A stretch of DNA of 64,000 nucleotides from a bacterium. Its GTDB lineage: Bacteria > Sysuimicrobiota > Sysuimicrobiia > Sysuimicrobiales > Segetimicrobiaceae. The stretch covers positions 1 to 64,000 of the forward strand of contig DATGHU010000044.1 in NCBI GenBank assembly GCA_035307765.1, in the 5' to 3' direction. This document shows, piece after piece, positions 18,252 to 27,351 of this stretch (the stretch's first letter is position 1; the number at the start of each line of letters is the position of its first letter). The notes below the pieces were generated by a model. It did no database searches. It saw only the letters and a program-made list of their open reading frames with translations, and was not told the origin of the DNA. The position numbers and the translations under genes were made by a program.

Positions 18252-19109
18252 CTAAGGGAGTTCTAGTGTCTCATTCGGCCTCGGAGGCGCTCCGAGCAGA
18301 AATCGTTGCTCAATATCACTGGTTTTCAAAATCTCTTCTCTTATCGAGTGAAGTATTTCGGCTTTCGATGTTACAAACTCCGCTGACGTAATGAGGGACA
18401 AACTACGAGGGCGGGGAAGATTTACTTGATAGTCTGCCTTGATTCGGCCCGGGCGAGCGGTCATTAAAACAACCCTGTCGGAGAGGAGCAAAGCCTCGTC
18501 AACATCGTGCGTAATGAAGAGGACCGTGGACCTGTCTGCCTCCCATATATGGAGTAAGAGTTCCTGCATAATCAAACGCGTTTGAGCATCGAGAGCCCCA
18601 AATGGCTCGTCCATCAAGAGAAGTGTCGGGCGATTTATCAACACACGAGCCAACGCGACTCTGTGCTGCATACCGCCTGACAGCTCGTATACCTTATGGT
18701 GCTCGAATCCTTGCAAACCCACAGCCTCTAGGTAGGCTTTCGCAAGTCTTTGGGTCTCGCGTCTGTCTCGACGTTGCATCCTCGGACCGAACGTAACGTT
18801 GCCAGTGACATCAAACCATGGGAACAACGCCGGACGTTGAAACACCACTCCGCATGTCTGGCTCGGACCGACCACCGGTATGTCATTTACCCTGATCTGT
18901 CCGGACGATGGGGAGTCAAGCCCAGCGACCAGGCGGAGCAACGTTGACTTCCCACAACCGGAAGGGCCTACTAAACTAACAAATTGGCCAGGTCTAATGG
19001 ACATGGAGACATCGATCAGTGCAGGAAGTTCTTGACCGCGAACACGAAACTGCTTCGCGACAGACTCGATCTCAACAGGAATGCCTTGCCTCAGGCTATT
19101 GGTCACCAC
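18252..19109 (-). CDS. ABC importer ATPase, taurine/sulfonate/nitrate type
   Basis: A 285-aa ATPase with Walker A GPSGCGKST, Q-loop VVFQRPALFPWFDVTGNV, signature ELSGGMQHR, Walker B LLLMDEPFGALD and switch His in FITHDVDEAL. The ALFPW and DEPFGALD style is that of SsuB/TauB/NrtD. Last gene of a four-gene importer (binding protein, two permeases, ATPase). GTG 19109 overlaps the stop of the preceding permease by 7 bp and follows GAGAGGACA. The final 40 residues are longer than in SsuB and unrecognised. The substrate is probably an alkyl sulfonate or another small organic anion. Confidence 0.92.
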   Translation of the reverse strand: MVTNSLRQGIPVEIESVAKQFRVRGQELPALIDVSMSIRPGQFVSLVGPSGCGKSTLLRLVAGLDSPSSGQIRVNDIPVVGPSQTCGVVFQRPALFPWFDVTGNVTFGPRMQRRDRRETQRLAKAYLEAVGLQGFEHHKVYELSGGMQHRVALARVLINRPTLLLMDEPFGALDAQTRLIMQELLLHIWEADRSTVLFITHDVDEALLLSDRVVLMTARPGRIKADYQVNLPRPRSLSLITSAEFVTSKAEILHSIREEILKTSDIEQRFLLGAPPRPNETLELP

Positions 19110-19966
19110 TGTCCTCTCACATGAGCGCGCCAGCCCCCTGTTAACGCCTCTGACCCTAAAACAATACAGTAATCCATCAGGGCTGCGATGACGGCGATCA
19201 TGATGACGCCAACAAACACGACATCCGTCCTACTATGTTTGAGTGCGCTCCATATCATCCAACCGAGGCCACTCTCGGCAGCAACTAGTTCTGCGCCCAT
19301 CATCGCGGTCCACGACACTGCCAGCAGGACACGAGACCCCGCTAGCAGATCAGGAAGCGCCGCGGGAAAACGCACATGGACAAATAGCCCGGCCCCACGA
19401 GACCCCAGCATACGCGCAGATTCCTCCAGTTCAATAGGTAGCGCGTTCATCGCAGCGTCAGTGTAGATCGTCATAGCCGGGAAGACCGCGATGAAGAGGA
19501 GAGCGATCTTTGATCCCTCGCCCACGCCAAGGGTCAGGAGTAGCAGCGTAATGAATGCAAATGCAGGAATGGGTCGGAGAAAAGAAAACAGAGGATCAAC
19601 AAGCACATGAACCCGCGGTAGAAATTTCAAGAGAATCCCAAAAAGCAGTCCACACGCTACTCCTAGTCCAAATCCTGCTAAGACACGAAAACATGTGATC
19701 GAAGCGTGGCCCAGTAACGTATCCGGGCCATACGGTTGCCCAAGTAACGTGAAGGCGGTGTAGTATACAAGACCAGGAGACGGAAGAGTCTCAGGCGGTA
19801 CGAGTCCTCGCGAGGTTAAAAACCACCACACCCCCAGGAGAGCAAGCAAGCTTGAGAGCGTTGGTCCAAGAGTAGTGACAAGACGTCTCAGAGTTTGTTC
19901 CAAAGTTGTCAGGTGCCTTCGGGTTTGAGCCTTCTGGTCAAAGGAATCAGAAAATTGATCCCCCAT
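19103..19966 (-). CDS. ABC importer permease (TauC/SsuC type), second copy
   Basis: A 287-aa inner-membrane permease with six hydrophobic segments and the EAA-type loop (IELEESARMLGSRGAGLFVH) preceding the last helices. It has a long charged N-terminal extension compared with SsuC. ATG 19966 is chosen because it forms TAATG with the upstream permease stop and has GGAG 9 nt before it; a start at 19981 would overlap more. Paired with the neighbouring permease it can form a heterodimeric channel, whereas most SsuC/TauC systems use one permease gene. Confidence 0.9.
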   Translation of the reverse strand: MGDQFSDSFDQKAQTRRHLTTLEQTLRRLVTTLGPTLSSLLALLGVWWFLTSRGLVPPETLPSPGLVYYTAFTLLGQPYGPDTLLGHASITCFRVLAGFGLGVACGLLFGILLKFLPRVHVLVDPLFSFLRPIPAFAFITLLLLTLGVGEGSKIALLFIAVFPAMTIYTDAAMNALPIELEESARMLGSRGAGLFVHVRFPAALPDLLAGSRVLLAVSWTAMMGAELVAAESGLGWMIWSALKHSRTDVVFVGVIMIAVIAALMDYCIVLGSEALTGGWRAHVRGQW

Positions 19967-20754
19967 TATCGAATTCTCCATGCTGCTACGGGATGTTGCG
20001 CAATGGCAAGAAGCCTATCAGTAACACCGCCTATGATTCCTAGCAATATTAATCCCGCCACCGTCTGATCGGTTCTCATGTAGTCTGCAGATTGGAGAAC
20101 TATGACTCCGATGCCCGCAGACGCCGCGACAAATTCGGCCGCTATTACGCAAGTCCAGGATTGCGCCAATGCGACCCGGGCTCCGTCAAGAATCTGGGGT
20201 AGAGCGGCGGGTAGCGTGATGTTGATCAATACTTGCATCCAATTAGCTCCAAGTGCCCGACCGGCGTCGCGATACACAGGAGGTACTCGTAGTACTCCAT
20301 CCGTTGTGCTGAGCGCTAGAATTGTTGAGGCGCCCACAAACACGATTAGAACTTTCGCGATTTCGCCTATCCCAAACCAAACTATGAGGACTGCGACGTA
20401 TGCAAACGCAGGCAGCGGTCTCATGAGAGCGATGAAAGGCGTAATTGCGCGTTGCATGACGGGAGAGTAGCCCATGAGGAACCCGAAGGGGACTCCTACT
20501 ACGAAACCCAAGAGATACCCACTCAATATACGGACCATACTCACCAGTATGTGAGTAGAAAGTGGAGTATTGCTGAAGCCCACAGCGGCTAACTGTACGA
20601 GAGCAATCCAAACAGCATAGGGCGATGGGAAAAGAGCTGTGGGCAGTTTCAAAGTCGCGACCAGTATCTGCCACACAGCGATGAAGCCAACAATGATGAG
20701 GGAATTGGAAGCAACTCTCGGCCATATTGTCGAGAGCCGGATGCTCCCGCTCAC
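19966..20754 (-). CDS. ABC importer permease (TauC/SsuC type), first copy
   Basis: A 262-aa permease with typical SsuC/TauC sequence: LPTALFPSPYAVWIALVQL near the N-terminus, membrane helices, and the ATPase-docking loop RDAGRALGANWMQVLINITL. GTG 20754 lies 9 nt after GGAGG. The stop overlaps the next permease start by one base (TAATG). It is separated from the binding-protein gene by 481 bp with a strong stem-loop. Confidence 0.92.
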   Translation of the reverse strand: MSGSIRLSTIWPRVASNSLIIVGFIAVWQILVATLKLPTALFPSPYAVWIALVQLAAVGFSNTPLSTHILVSMVRILSGYLLGFVVGVPFGFLMGYSPVMQRAITPFIALMRPLPAFAYVAVLIVWFGIGEIAKVLIVFVGASTILALSTTDGVLRVPPVYRDAGRALGANWMQVLINITLPAALPQILDGARVALAQSWTCVIAAEFVAASAGIGVIVLQSADYMRTDQTVAGLILLGIIGGVTDRLLAIAQHPVAAWRIR

Positions 20755-21235
20755 ACCAAATTACCTCCTCGGTAGCTCTCGGGCCTGCATGTGTGAAACA
20801 GGCGGCTCACTCACCCGTCCCTTTCGTAGCGATGCCAAACGGGCACAGCGAAGAAATCGCACATTCTACTCATGTCGCAAAGGCAAGAGGTCGTGCGAGA
20901 CTCGGGGTTTGACTAGAACGGCTACGTGAGAGGTGTAAGATCATGACTGAGCGCGGCGGGGTTGGGGTCTTTTAACAATAGGCAAGTTAGCTTGAACACG
21001 AGCAAGCACCTTCAAAGTCCGCGATCGGGGGAAAGTCATTTCGCAAAACCACGAATTAGGCTGGCAACCCACTCCCCAGGCACACCTGAAGATCAGCCCA
21101 ATCCTCCGACACACAATCCTCGTGCCCTCGCCTTCGCTTTTCTTATCATTCTAAACCGGAAGGAGATGGGCTCACCCTATTGCGATCCACCACAAAAAAG
21201 TGATGTGGATCGCTGACACATTCGGGCTTTTCTAA
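20755..21235. other. Gap between binding protein and permease genes
   Basis: 481 bp without a recognisable gene on either strand. Its only clear signal is the inverted repeat at 21182-21213 next to the binding-protein stop. The gap is long for an importer operon, so the permease-ATPase part may have its own promoter. Confidence 0.45.
21182..21213 (-). terminator. Stem-loop after the binding-protein gene
   Basis: A perfect 9-bp inverted repeat (GCGATCCAC / GTGGATCGC) encloses a 14-nt loop that can pair further (CAC/GTG) around a run of six T on the minus strand. It begins 23 nt after the SBP stop. Such structures between binding protein and permease genes commonly reduce downstream expression or protect the upstream mRNA. 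There is no T-tract after the stem, so full termination is doubtful. Confidence 0.55.
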
Positions 21236-22288
21236 TCATCGCACCCCTGCAACTTCATTTACAAAAGTAGGGTCACCAACAGCAGCTGGATTCCAATTGG
21301 GTGCCAATTGAGCTTTGCTCAGCCTTCCCAATTCCACAGCAAAATCTACTGTTAGTTTCATTGCAGATGTCACGCCAGACTTCCCCACAGTGGATGGGGT
21401 ACCCAACCAAGCTGCTTTTGACTGTTGCGCTGCTGTTGGATGTGAGCCCAGGGTTGCCTGTATCTTCGCCTGCTCTACAGAAATATTGAGTGCCTTTGCT
21501 AAGGCCGCATACGCCGGCTGCGGTTGATCATACAAAAAGTGAGTGGCACGATCCATGCCCTGCACAAATTTCATAGCTGCGTCCTTATGAGTCTTTAGCC
21601 AGGAATCTGCGCCAACGCACGAATCAAATGTGCCTAAATGGTAACGCTCAGCTACTTGATCGCTAGTTATTAGAATTTTCGCCCCAGAGTCCTGAACCTG
21701 AGTCAGCCAAGGGTTGGAAAGGTAGACACCATCAAGGTCCCCCCGCTTATATGCCGCAGCGATATCCTGTTGGGGACCATCGAGAACTTGAACATCCTTG
21801 AGCGCGATCTTGTTGGCTCTGAGGGCGGCCACTAGTGAGAAATACATCGTAGACCCCACTATGGTCCCAATTTTCTTGCCTGGGAGATCCGCGAATGCTT
21901 TGATGCGTTGTGGATTTACAGCCAGGGCCTCTGCAGCATTCTCGTTTATCCAGATGATTCTAATGGGAATCCCTTGGGCCGCTGAAAGCGCCGCGGGAGG
22001 AGATCCCACTTCACAGGCGAGATCTATGGAATGCGATGCTATGGCCGTAATCATATCGTGACCTGAGGCCATCGGCTTCCAGGTCACCGGCACTTTGCCG
22101 AATGCCTGCTCAAGCCAGCCTTCCTCTTTGAGAATTGCAGTGGGGTTAGGATTCTCACCCCAGGCGACCACTAATCGGTTTACGGAGAGTTGGGCGAGAG
22201 CGTTGTTTGTCTGTCCCATCATCATGCTAATGGCAAGCGTCGGCATCATGATAAACCATAGCGCAAGAGCTAAAATTCGTGACTTCAT
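21236..22288 (-). CDS. ABC importer solute-binding protein, TauA/SsuA type
   Basis: A 350-aa binding protein. Signal peptide about 1-33 (ILALALWFIMMPTLAISMMM core, cleavage near NALAQ). The mature part follows the taurine/alkanesulfonate pattern: VVAWGENPNPTAILKEEGWL, SGHDMITAIASHSIDLACEV and GIPIRIIWI. The two-lobe NMT1/SsuA fold is also used for nitrate, thiamine precursors and aromatic carboxylates, so the ligand is only probably a sulfonate. First gene of the importer. ATG 22288. Confidence 0.92.
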   Translation of the reverse strand: MKSRILALALWFIMMPTLAISMMMGQTNNALAQLSVNRLVVAWGENPNPTAILKEEGWLEQAFGKVPVTWKPMASGHDMITAIASHSIDLACEVGSPPAALSAAQGIPIRIIWINENAAEALAVNPQRIKAFADLPGKKIGTIVGSTMYFSLVAALRANKIALKDVQVLDGPQQDIAAAYKRGDLDGVYLSNPWLTQVQDSGAKILITSDQVAERYHLGTFDSCVGADSWLKTHKDAAMKFVQGMDRATHFLYDQPQPAYAALAKALNISVEQAKIQATLGSHPTAAQQSKAAWLGTPSTVGKSGVTSAMKLTVDFAVELGRLSKAQLAPNWNPAAVGDPTFVNEVAGVR

Positions 22289-22776
22289 CTACCGCCCCCC
22301 CCCTTTGTTCCAAGCGACAGTACCCCTGCCGATTCGGAAGACCATCTTTACGGTGCGAGGATTCGTTTCGTGGGAGTTGAGTTCCTCCTAGTCTGCTAAC
22401 CGTTCAAATCCCAATTTGGATGCTTATGATACCCATGGAACGCCTGCGCTGGGATGCCCTTAGTTCGAGGCACCTTCCCTGATTCTACACATCTGGTAGG
22501 CGTTATATTTGGAACTCGGGCATTTACTGAATAGGAGAGAAGCGTCTCCGGCCAAGGGAGATACTGTGATTTTTCAACACTGGTGGAACGCCGGCGCGGT
22601 TCGCTTACCACGAAGAACTGCATACTCATTTTGCTGCGGCTCATTGAAAGTCCTCAAAACCTGGTCGAACTTTTCGAGCGATCTCTGCAGCACTTAGACG
22701 ACCGCTTATATCAAGACTAGCCAAGACCAGGCCTGGCCTTCGGTAGCGTCCACGTGTGCGGGTGCGTTCATTGTTC
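22289..22776. other. Intergenic, no gene seen
   Basis: The 488 bp between the MBL hydrolase stop and the binding-protein start, both on the minus strand. It should hold the importer promoter, but no convincing -35/-10 pair or known riboswitch pattern was found. Short open frames have no family pattern. Confidence 0.4.
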
Positions 22777-23742
22777 TCATAAATGATGACGCCAAGCCTG
22801 AGGGCGAGTTCGCCCTTCTTCCCGAACGATTTCCCCTCTTGTCTCAAACTCATGCAAGTGTCCAAGAACTGAACGTGCAAATCCAGGAAGGCAGCTTGGA
22901 GGCCACGGTCCTAGGGACTCGCGCAGTTCTTCAGAAATACTTAGGAGAGTCCATGGCCCGGACTTCCGCATTATGGCAGTCGCGACGGCTTCCTCCACAC
23001 GGAGGACGAAGCCTCGGCTGACAGCAAGTAATTCTGCAATTGCTTCTCCCGACAGGATCGGGAGGTGACCGGTTAGAACAACTCGCGGGGACAGTTTTTC
23101 AAGTTTGGCTAGAGTCTGTAGGTATTGTGAGGGGGCATAATAGGACGGGGGAATTACGACCCGCCCATCGCGGTTACGCAAACCGTCACCAAGCGCAGCG
23201 TCTCCTATCAGTGCAACACCCGACACCGTGTCGTATAGCCCCAAATGGCCGAGCGTATGTCCCGGGAGATGCAAGACATGTAACTGTCGATCTGGTCCCA
23301 CTCCCAGGGAACAGCCCTCCCCGAGCCACAAAGAAACAGGCACCCGGGCGCCCAATTGTCCACGCAAACGTTGCTCGGTTAGCGAGTCGTAAGAAATATT
23401 GTGCGATGGCTTGAGTTGCCCATAGCGCTCTGTAAGTACCCGCTGGGGATCTGAGACCCATGCGGCATCTGGTTCGTGCGCTGCTACTAGCGCGGAGGTT
23501 CGCTCGAGTACAGCACTCGTACCACCAAAGTGATCCGTATCAGCATGTGTGATAAATATCAAGCGTATCGTATTAAGGTCAATCCCGCGGGAAGCAAGAT
23601 AGGGCCAGATTGCCTCCACTGGCGTTCTTGCTTCACCAGCGTCGACTAATACGCAGATATCACCGGATATGAGATAGCAACATAGCAATCGCCCATCTGA
23701 GGTAGTGGTTTCGATTCGGTGAATTCCCGCTACCACTTCCAC
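22777..23742 (-). CDS. Metallo-beta-lactamase-fold hydrolase
   Basis: A 321-aa protein with the binuclear metal site of the MBL fold: ITHADTDHFGG (HxDxDH), LPGHTLGHLGL, IGDAALGD (bridging Asp) and LTGHLPI (last His). It resembles the glyoxalase II / lactonase-like subgroup, with a C-terminal helical extension of about 80 residues (ISEELRESLGPWP onward). The reaction is probably thioester or lactone hydrolysis; the substrate is unknown. GTG 23742 lies 9 nt after GGAG. Same strand as, but 488 bp from, the sulfonate-type importer. Confidence 0.9.
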   Translation of the reverse strand: MEVVAGIHRIETTTSDGRLLCCYLISGDICVLVDAGEARTPVEAIWPYLASRGIDLNTIRLIFITHADTDHFGGTSAVLERTSALVAAHEPDAAWVSDPQRVLTERYGQLKPSHNISYDSLTEQRLRGQLGARVPVSLWLGEGCSLGVGPDRQLHVLHLPGHTLGHLGLYDTVSGVALIGDAALGDGLRNRDGRVVIPPSYYAPSQYLQTLAKLEKLSPRVVLTGHLPILSGEAIAELLAVSRGFVLRVEEAVATAIMRKSGPWTLLSISEELRESLGPWPPSCLPGFARSVLGHLHEFETRGEIVREEGRTRPQAWRHHL

Positions 23743-24588
23743 AAGAAACTACTCCTTTCTTGATGGACGAGTGAAATCGCTTTATATGACGTGCATTGGT
23801 CTAGAGCTCGCTGATTTGGTTCATCCACCCGCTCGCCCGCCGACCTGCGCGTGGATTCGTAATGTTGGTTATTGGTACTATTCTTACTGCTTTCACTCAA
23901 GGTCGACCTGTTGGACATATCGCTTCAAAGGGATATAGTGCTTCGAGGAGCAATCTCACAAATCGCTCGTGGGACGGGAGCCATCTTTAACTTGTCTAGC
24001 AGTCATAACGGGGGGTTCTGGATTTCCCTGTCGCGAACGCTGGACCAGCACATGGATGGTCCGATAAAACGCCCTCCTATAGCTTCGTAGTGAATTCGAA
24101 TGAACTCCTAATCTGCGCTCGCATCGCGAGGAGGGATTTTCCAGGAGGCCTGCCCTAGTGAATTGGGTCGTCACCTTGATCATGTTACATCGAGTGTCAA
24201 AGAATTAGTCGGGTATGATTTTATTCCAATCGCGCTGTTCGCGTCAAATAAATGAGGTTTAGGATTCATCTGTGACAACTAAGCTGAAGGAGTTCCGCGC
24301 AGCCATTCGGATGGTGTTTACCCGTTGAGCCCCCCGTGCAGCCGAAGGCGCTCAAGGTGACTTCAAGCCTAGTTTCGGATTTCGATTGGGCCGAAAAGAA
24401 TTGAGCTTGGTCGTTAGGATGGGCAAGCGATTGAATGCTCCAATACTCGTAGCAACTGCAAAAATATTCGATTGTAGCGGCCGCAGGATACTGAGAGAAA
24501 GGTGCAGGAATTAATACTTGGAGCGCAAAGCCGAGTTCATAGGCCTGAATATGCGGCGAACCGATTAGGGAGGGAGGTGCATTCAGAA
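23743..24588. other. Long gap, no gene supported
   Basis: 846 bp between the divergent MBL and SDR genes, AT-richer than the surroundings. A GTG at 24271 could start an 18-residue peptide (VTTKLKEFRAAIRMVFTR) that resembles the beginning of a longer protein and stops at once; this may be a relic. Otherwise nothing was recognised. Promoters for both flanking genes are expected here. Confidence 0.4.
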
Positions 24589-25338
24589 ATGCGATTGACA
24601 GGAAAGATAGCCGCGCTTACAGGAGCGGCCAGTAATGGTATTGGCCGAGCGATAGCGGTGGCATTCGCTAGAGAGGGGGCGGATGTGGCGGTCCTCGATA
24701 TCAAACCTGCCAATGAGACTTTGGCCCTCGTTGATGCGGGGGGCCGCCGATCTTTGGGGATACAAGTGGATATTGGTCAGCCGGACCGGGTTGAGGCCGC
24801 GTTTGAAAAGGTAACTGCGACACTTGGCCCGATCGATGTGTTAGTTAACGCAGCCGCCATTATCCATCGCAAGCCATTTTTCGGTCTGACGCTTGAAGAT
24901 TGGGACAGCGTGCACGCCATTAACCTAAGAGCCTACTTCGTAACATGTCAGTGGGTCGCAAAAGACATGGCACGGCGAGGTAAAGGTGGTAGCATCATCA
25001 ACATCGCCTCTATCGGTGGTTTGATCGCTACTCGTGAGCAGACTCATTACTGCGCTGCGAAGGGCGGCGTGATTATGCTGACACGCTGTATGGCTATTGA
25101 GCTGGCCTCATTAGGGATTCGCGTAAATGCCATTTCCCCTGGCACTATAGAAACCGACATAAATCGAAACTTACTTGCTAACATGGAGTTCCGGGCTATG
25201 CGAACCGACCCTATTCCCCTGGGTCGGGTGGGACAGCCCAATGAGGTAGCGGGGGCGGCGGTGCTGCTGGCTTCGGAAGAGGGCAGCTTCATGACGGGCA
25301 CAAATGTAATTGTCGACGGAGGGAAGACAGCATTCTGA
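24589..25338 (+). CDS. Short-chain dehydrogenase/reductase
   Basis: A 249-aa classical SDR. The cofactor motif TGAASNGIG is at 11-19, Asp38 in VLDIK suggests NAD(H) preference, then NAAA, catalytic Ser in NIASIGG and YCAAK. The C-terminal GSFMTGTNVIVDGG is standard. Probably oxidises a sugar, sugar acid or polyol. ATG 24589 is preferred (AGGGAGG 11 nt upstream, homologue length); an upstream in-frame ATG at 24502 would add 29 unusual residues. It precedes an enolase-superfamily gene on the same strand by 244 bp, a pairing typical of sugar-acid catabolism. Confidence 0.92.
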   Translation: MRLTGKIAALTGAASNGIGRAIAVAFAREGADVAVLDIKPANETLALVDAGGRRSLGIQVDIGQPDRVEAAFEKVTATLGPIDVLVNAAAIIHRKPFFGLTLEDWDSVHAINLRAYFVTCQWVAKDMARRGKGGSIINIASIGGLIATREQTHYCAAKGGVIMLTRCMAIELASLGIRVNAISPGTIETDINRNLLANMEFRAMRTDPIPLGRVGQPNEVAGAAVLLASEEGSFMTGTNVIVDGGKTAF

Positions 25339-25582
25339 GAATCCATCCATAATTTGCTAGGTTCCTTGATCTCCCGCCGAGATCGTTAAATGTGCACTTG
25401 AATACACGGTCAGAACGCGATAACGAAGAATCGGGGTTATTCTGAAGGGGGCAACATGCTGTGCCAACCTATTCAGTTGACGTGCTCTGCTTGGGGCGCA
25501 GCCACTATCCTACTCGGTCACGACCCTGAGGTTTTGGACCGCTTCCCCTGACGGTCACGCCCTACTGCACAAGGAGCAATAA

Positions 25583-26692
25583 GTGTCGACCCAGATTTCG
25601 TCGGCTGAAGCAATCATCCTGAAAGTCGGTCAGCGTGGCGATTGGCTCATAGTACTGTTACATACGGCGAATGGAATGGTGGGCCTTGGCGAGGCTTCTC
25701 AGAGCACCAATGATCAGGCGACGTCTGCTTGCGTCTATGAGTTTGGCCGAGTACTCCAAAATCGCAAAATCGAAAATATCCCCTCAATCGTCGAGGAATT
25801 GCGGGCTTCGGCGCACGATCATTTTGCTGCTGTAGCTTTGAGTGGTATCGAGCAAGCCTTATGGGACGTCGCTGGGCAAGTTGCAGGGCTCCCATTGGCG
25901 GAGCTCTTGGGCGGTAGCCATCATCCCGAAGTAAGTGTGTATGCTAACATCAACCGTGGGACGGTTGATCGTAGTCCGGACGGATTCGCTGCAAGCGCCA
26001 AGCGGGCGGTACATGCGGGCTTTCGGGCAATCAAGTGTAGCCCTTTTGATGGCGTTGAATTCACCAGCTGTCGGGAGCCAGGAGCTTGGGCAAAGATAGC
26101 TCTGGGGATTGAACGCGCAAGTGCTGTTCGTGATGCGATCGGAACCGAAGTGGAACTAATGGTAGACTGCCTCTATAGATTTGACGGACTTTTAGCGTTG
26201 CAAGTTGCGACTGCTCTGAAACCATTGCGCTTAGCTTGGCTTGAGGATCCCGTCATGTGTGATGACCTCGATGGACTTCGGCTTGTTCGAACTCGTGCGG
26301 ATATCCCCCTCGCCACAGGCGAGCAATTGCACCAAGCACGCTCATATTGGCCATTGTTGCGCGAACACCTTGTCGATTATTTGTTGCCTGATGTTAAACA
26401 TTGTGGCGGTGTAGGGTCCATGCTTGAAATTGGACATGCAGCGAGCATAGCGGGGATAGGCATAGCTCCGCACAATCCTAGCGGCCCCATTAGTACGTTA
26501 GTAAGCGCGCATATCTTAGCGACAATGTCAAATGCCGTCTGGCTGGAATTTGCTACAGCGGAAGTGTCGTGGCGCGCCGAGCTCCTCGAACCGCAAGAGC
26601 GGACAAGTAAGGAAGGTGCCATGCGGATTCCCCATACGCCTGGACTGGGGGCGCGATTGAATGCTGCCGTCGTGGAAGCCCACCGCAAATGA
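25583..26692 (+). CDS. Enolase-superfamily (mandelate racemase/dehydratase) enzyme, second copy
   Basis: A 369-aa enzyme. The capping domain ends near LSGIEQALWDVAGQVAGLPL. Barrel residues include AIKCSPF (KxS in place of the usual KxK), LMVDCLYRFD (first Mg ligand), LAWLEDPV (second), LATGEQLH (third) and the catalytic His of APHNPSGPIST. The HNPSGP segment resembles galactonate and related dehydratases. GTG 25583 follows AAGGAGCAATAA. Distinct from the enzyme at 15208, so the locus may process more than one sugar acid or both epimers. Confidence 0.92.
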   Translation: MSTQISSAEAIILKVGQRGDWLIVLLHTANGMVGLGEASQSTNDQATSACVYEFGRVLQNRKIENIPSIVEELRASAHDHFAAVALSGIEQALWDVAGQVAGLPLAELLGGSHHPEVSVYANINRGTVDRSPDGFAASAKRAVHAGFRAIKCSPFDGVEFTSCREPGAWAKIALGIERASAVRDAIGTEVELMVDCLYRFDGLLALQVATALKPLRLAWLEDPVMCDDLDGLRLVRTRADIPLATGEQLHQARSYWPLLREHLVDYLLPDVKHCGGVGSMLEIGHAASIAGIGIAPHNPSGPISTLVSAHILATMSNAVWLEFATAEVSWRAELLEPQERTSKEGAMRIPHTPGLGARLNAAVVEAHRK

Positions 26693-26852
26693 AATCTACA
26701 CCTATGCGTGGGGAAATCATGGTCCGGCTTGTGGGTTGGTTTCCCTAGTTGGGTATTTTCCCGGGATTCAACACTCGCTCGGGGCAGGGTGGATGCCGGA
26801 GGAGACAAGCCCAGACGCGGCATCTCACGCCTAATCTCCGACACACCACATG

Positions 26853-27198
26853 AAGGTGGAGACATCCCATAAAGATCCCCGGGATCCATGCCCGTCGCGT
26901 AGTAGAACCTGACGGCGGGCGTCACGCCGCCAAGGACGCCCGAAGTCGTCTCTTGCCGGTGACGATCGAGCCATACGATGACGATCAAATGACGCCCGGC
27001 GCAGAAGGTGACGCCCGGGTTGCCACCCCGTGGATCAATCGAGGGACCGCGCTGGATGCAGGTCCGCGTCGGCATTGCAAACGGGATGCAAACGGACGAG
27101 GAAACAGGAGATGGGGGGAGCAGACATGAGACACGATCACGAAAATATACGCCATATAGTACCCCTAATTCTGGGTCCCCTGCCAGGGCGACAAAACG
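26853..27198 (+). repeat. Dispersed repeat cluster 2 (elements B, C, D, A)
   Basis: Second copy of the repeat set: B 26853-26894, C 26989-27031, D about 27056-27103, A about 27111-27198. Between B and C lies GACGGCGGGCGTCACGCCGC and several GACGATC/TGACG repeats. These resemble in style the low-complexity DNA near the 3' end of the helicase/primase gene at about 45660-45830, so C may descend from such a gene tail. No frame is conserved through the whole cluster. The rest of 26693-27351 shows no gene. Confidence 0.75.
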
Positions 27199-27351
27199 TT
27201 CCGGGGTCACCGGGCATATTCTTCCGCGAAGCAGCAGGCGGAATTCTCCAACGGAAGGTGCTGAGGACCCCATGGGGGAATTTCCCGCTGGTCGCCTCAC
27301 GAACGAACCGCCCGCCGAGGCCGATCGCGGGTTCCTTTGGGGGATCGAACC

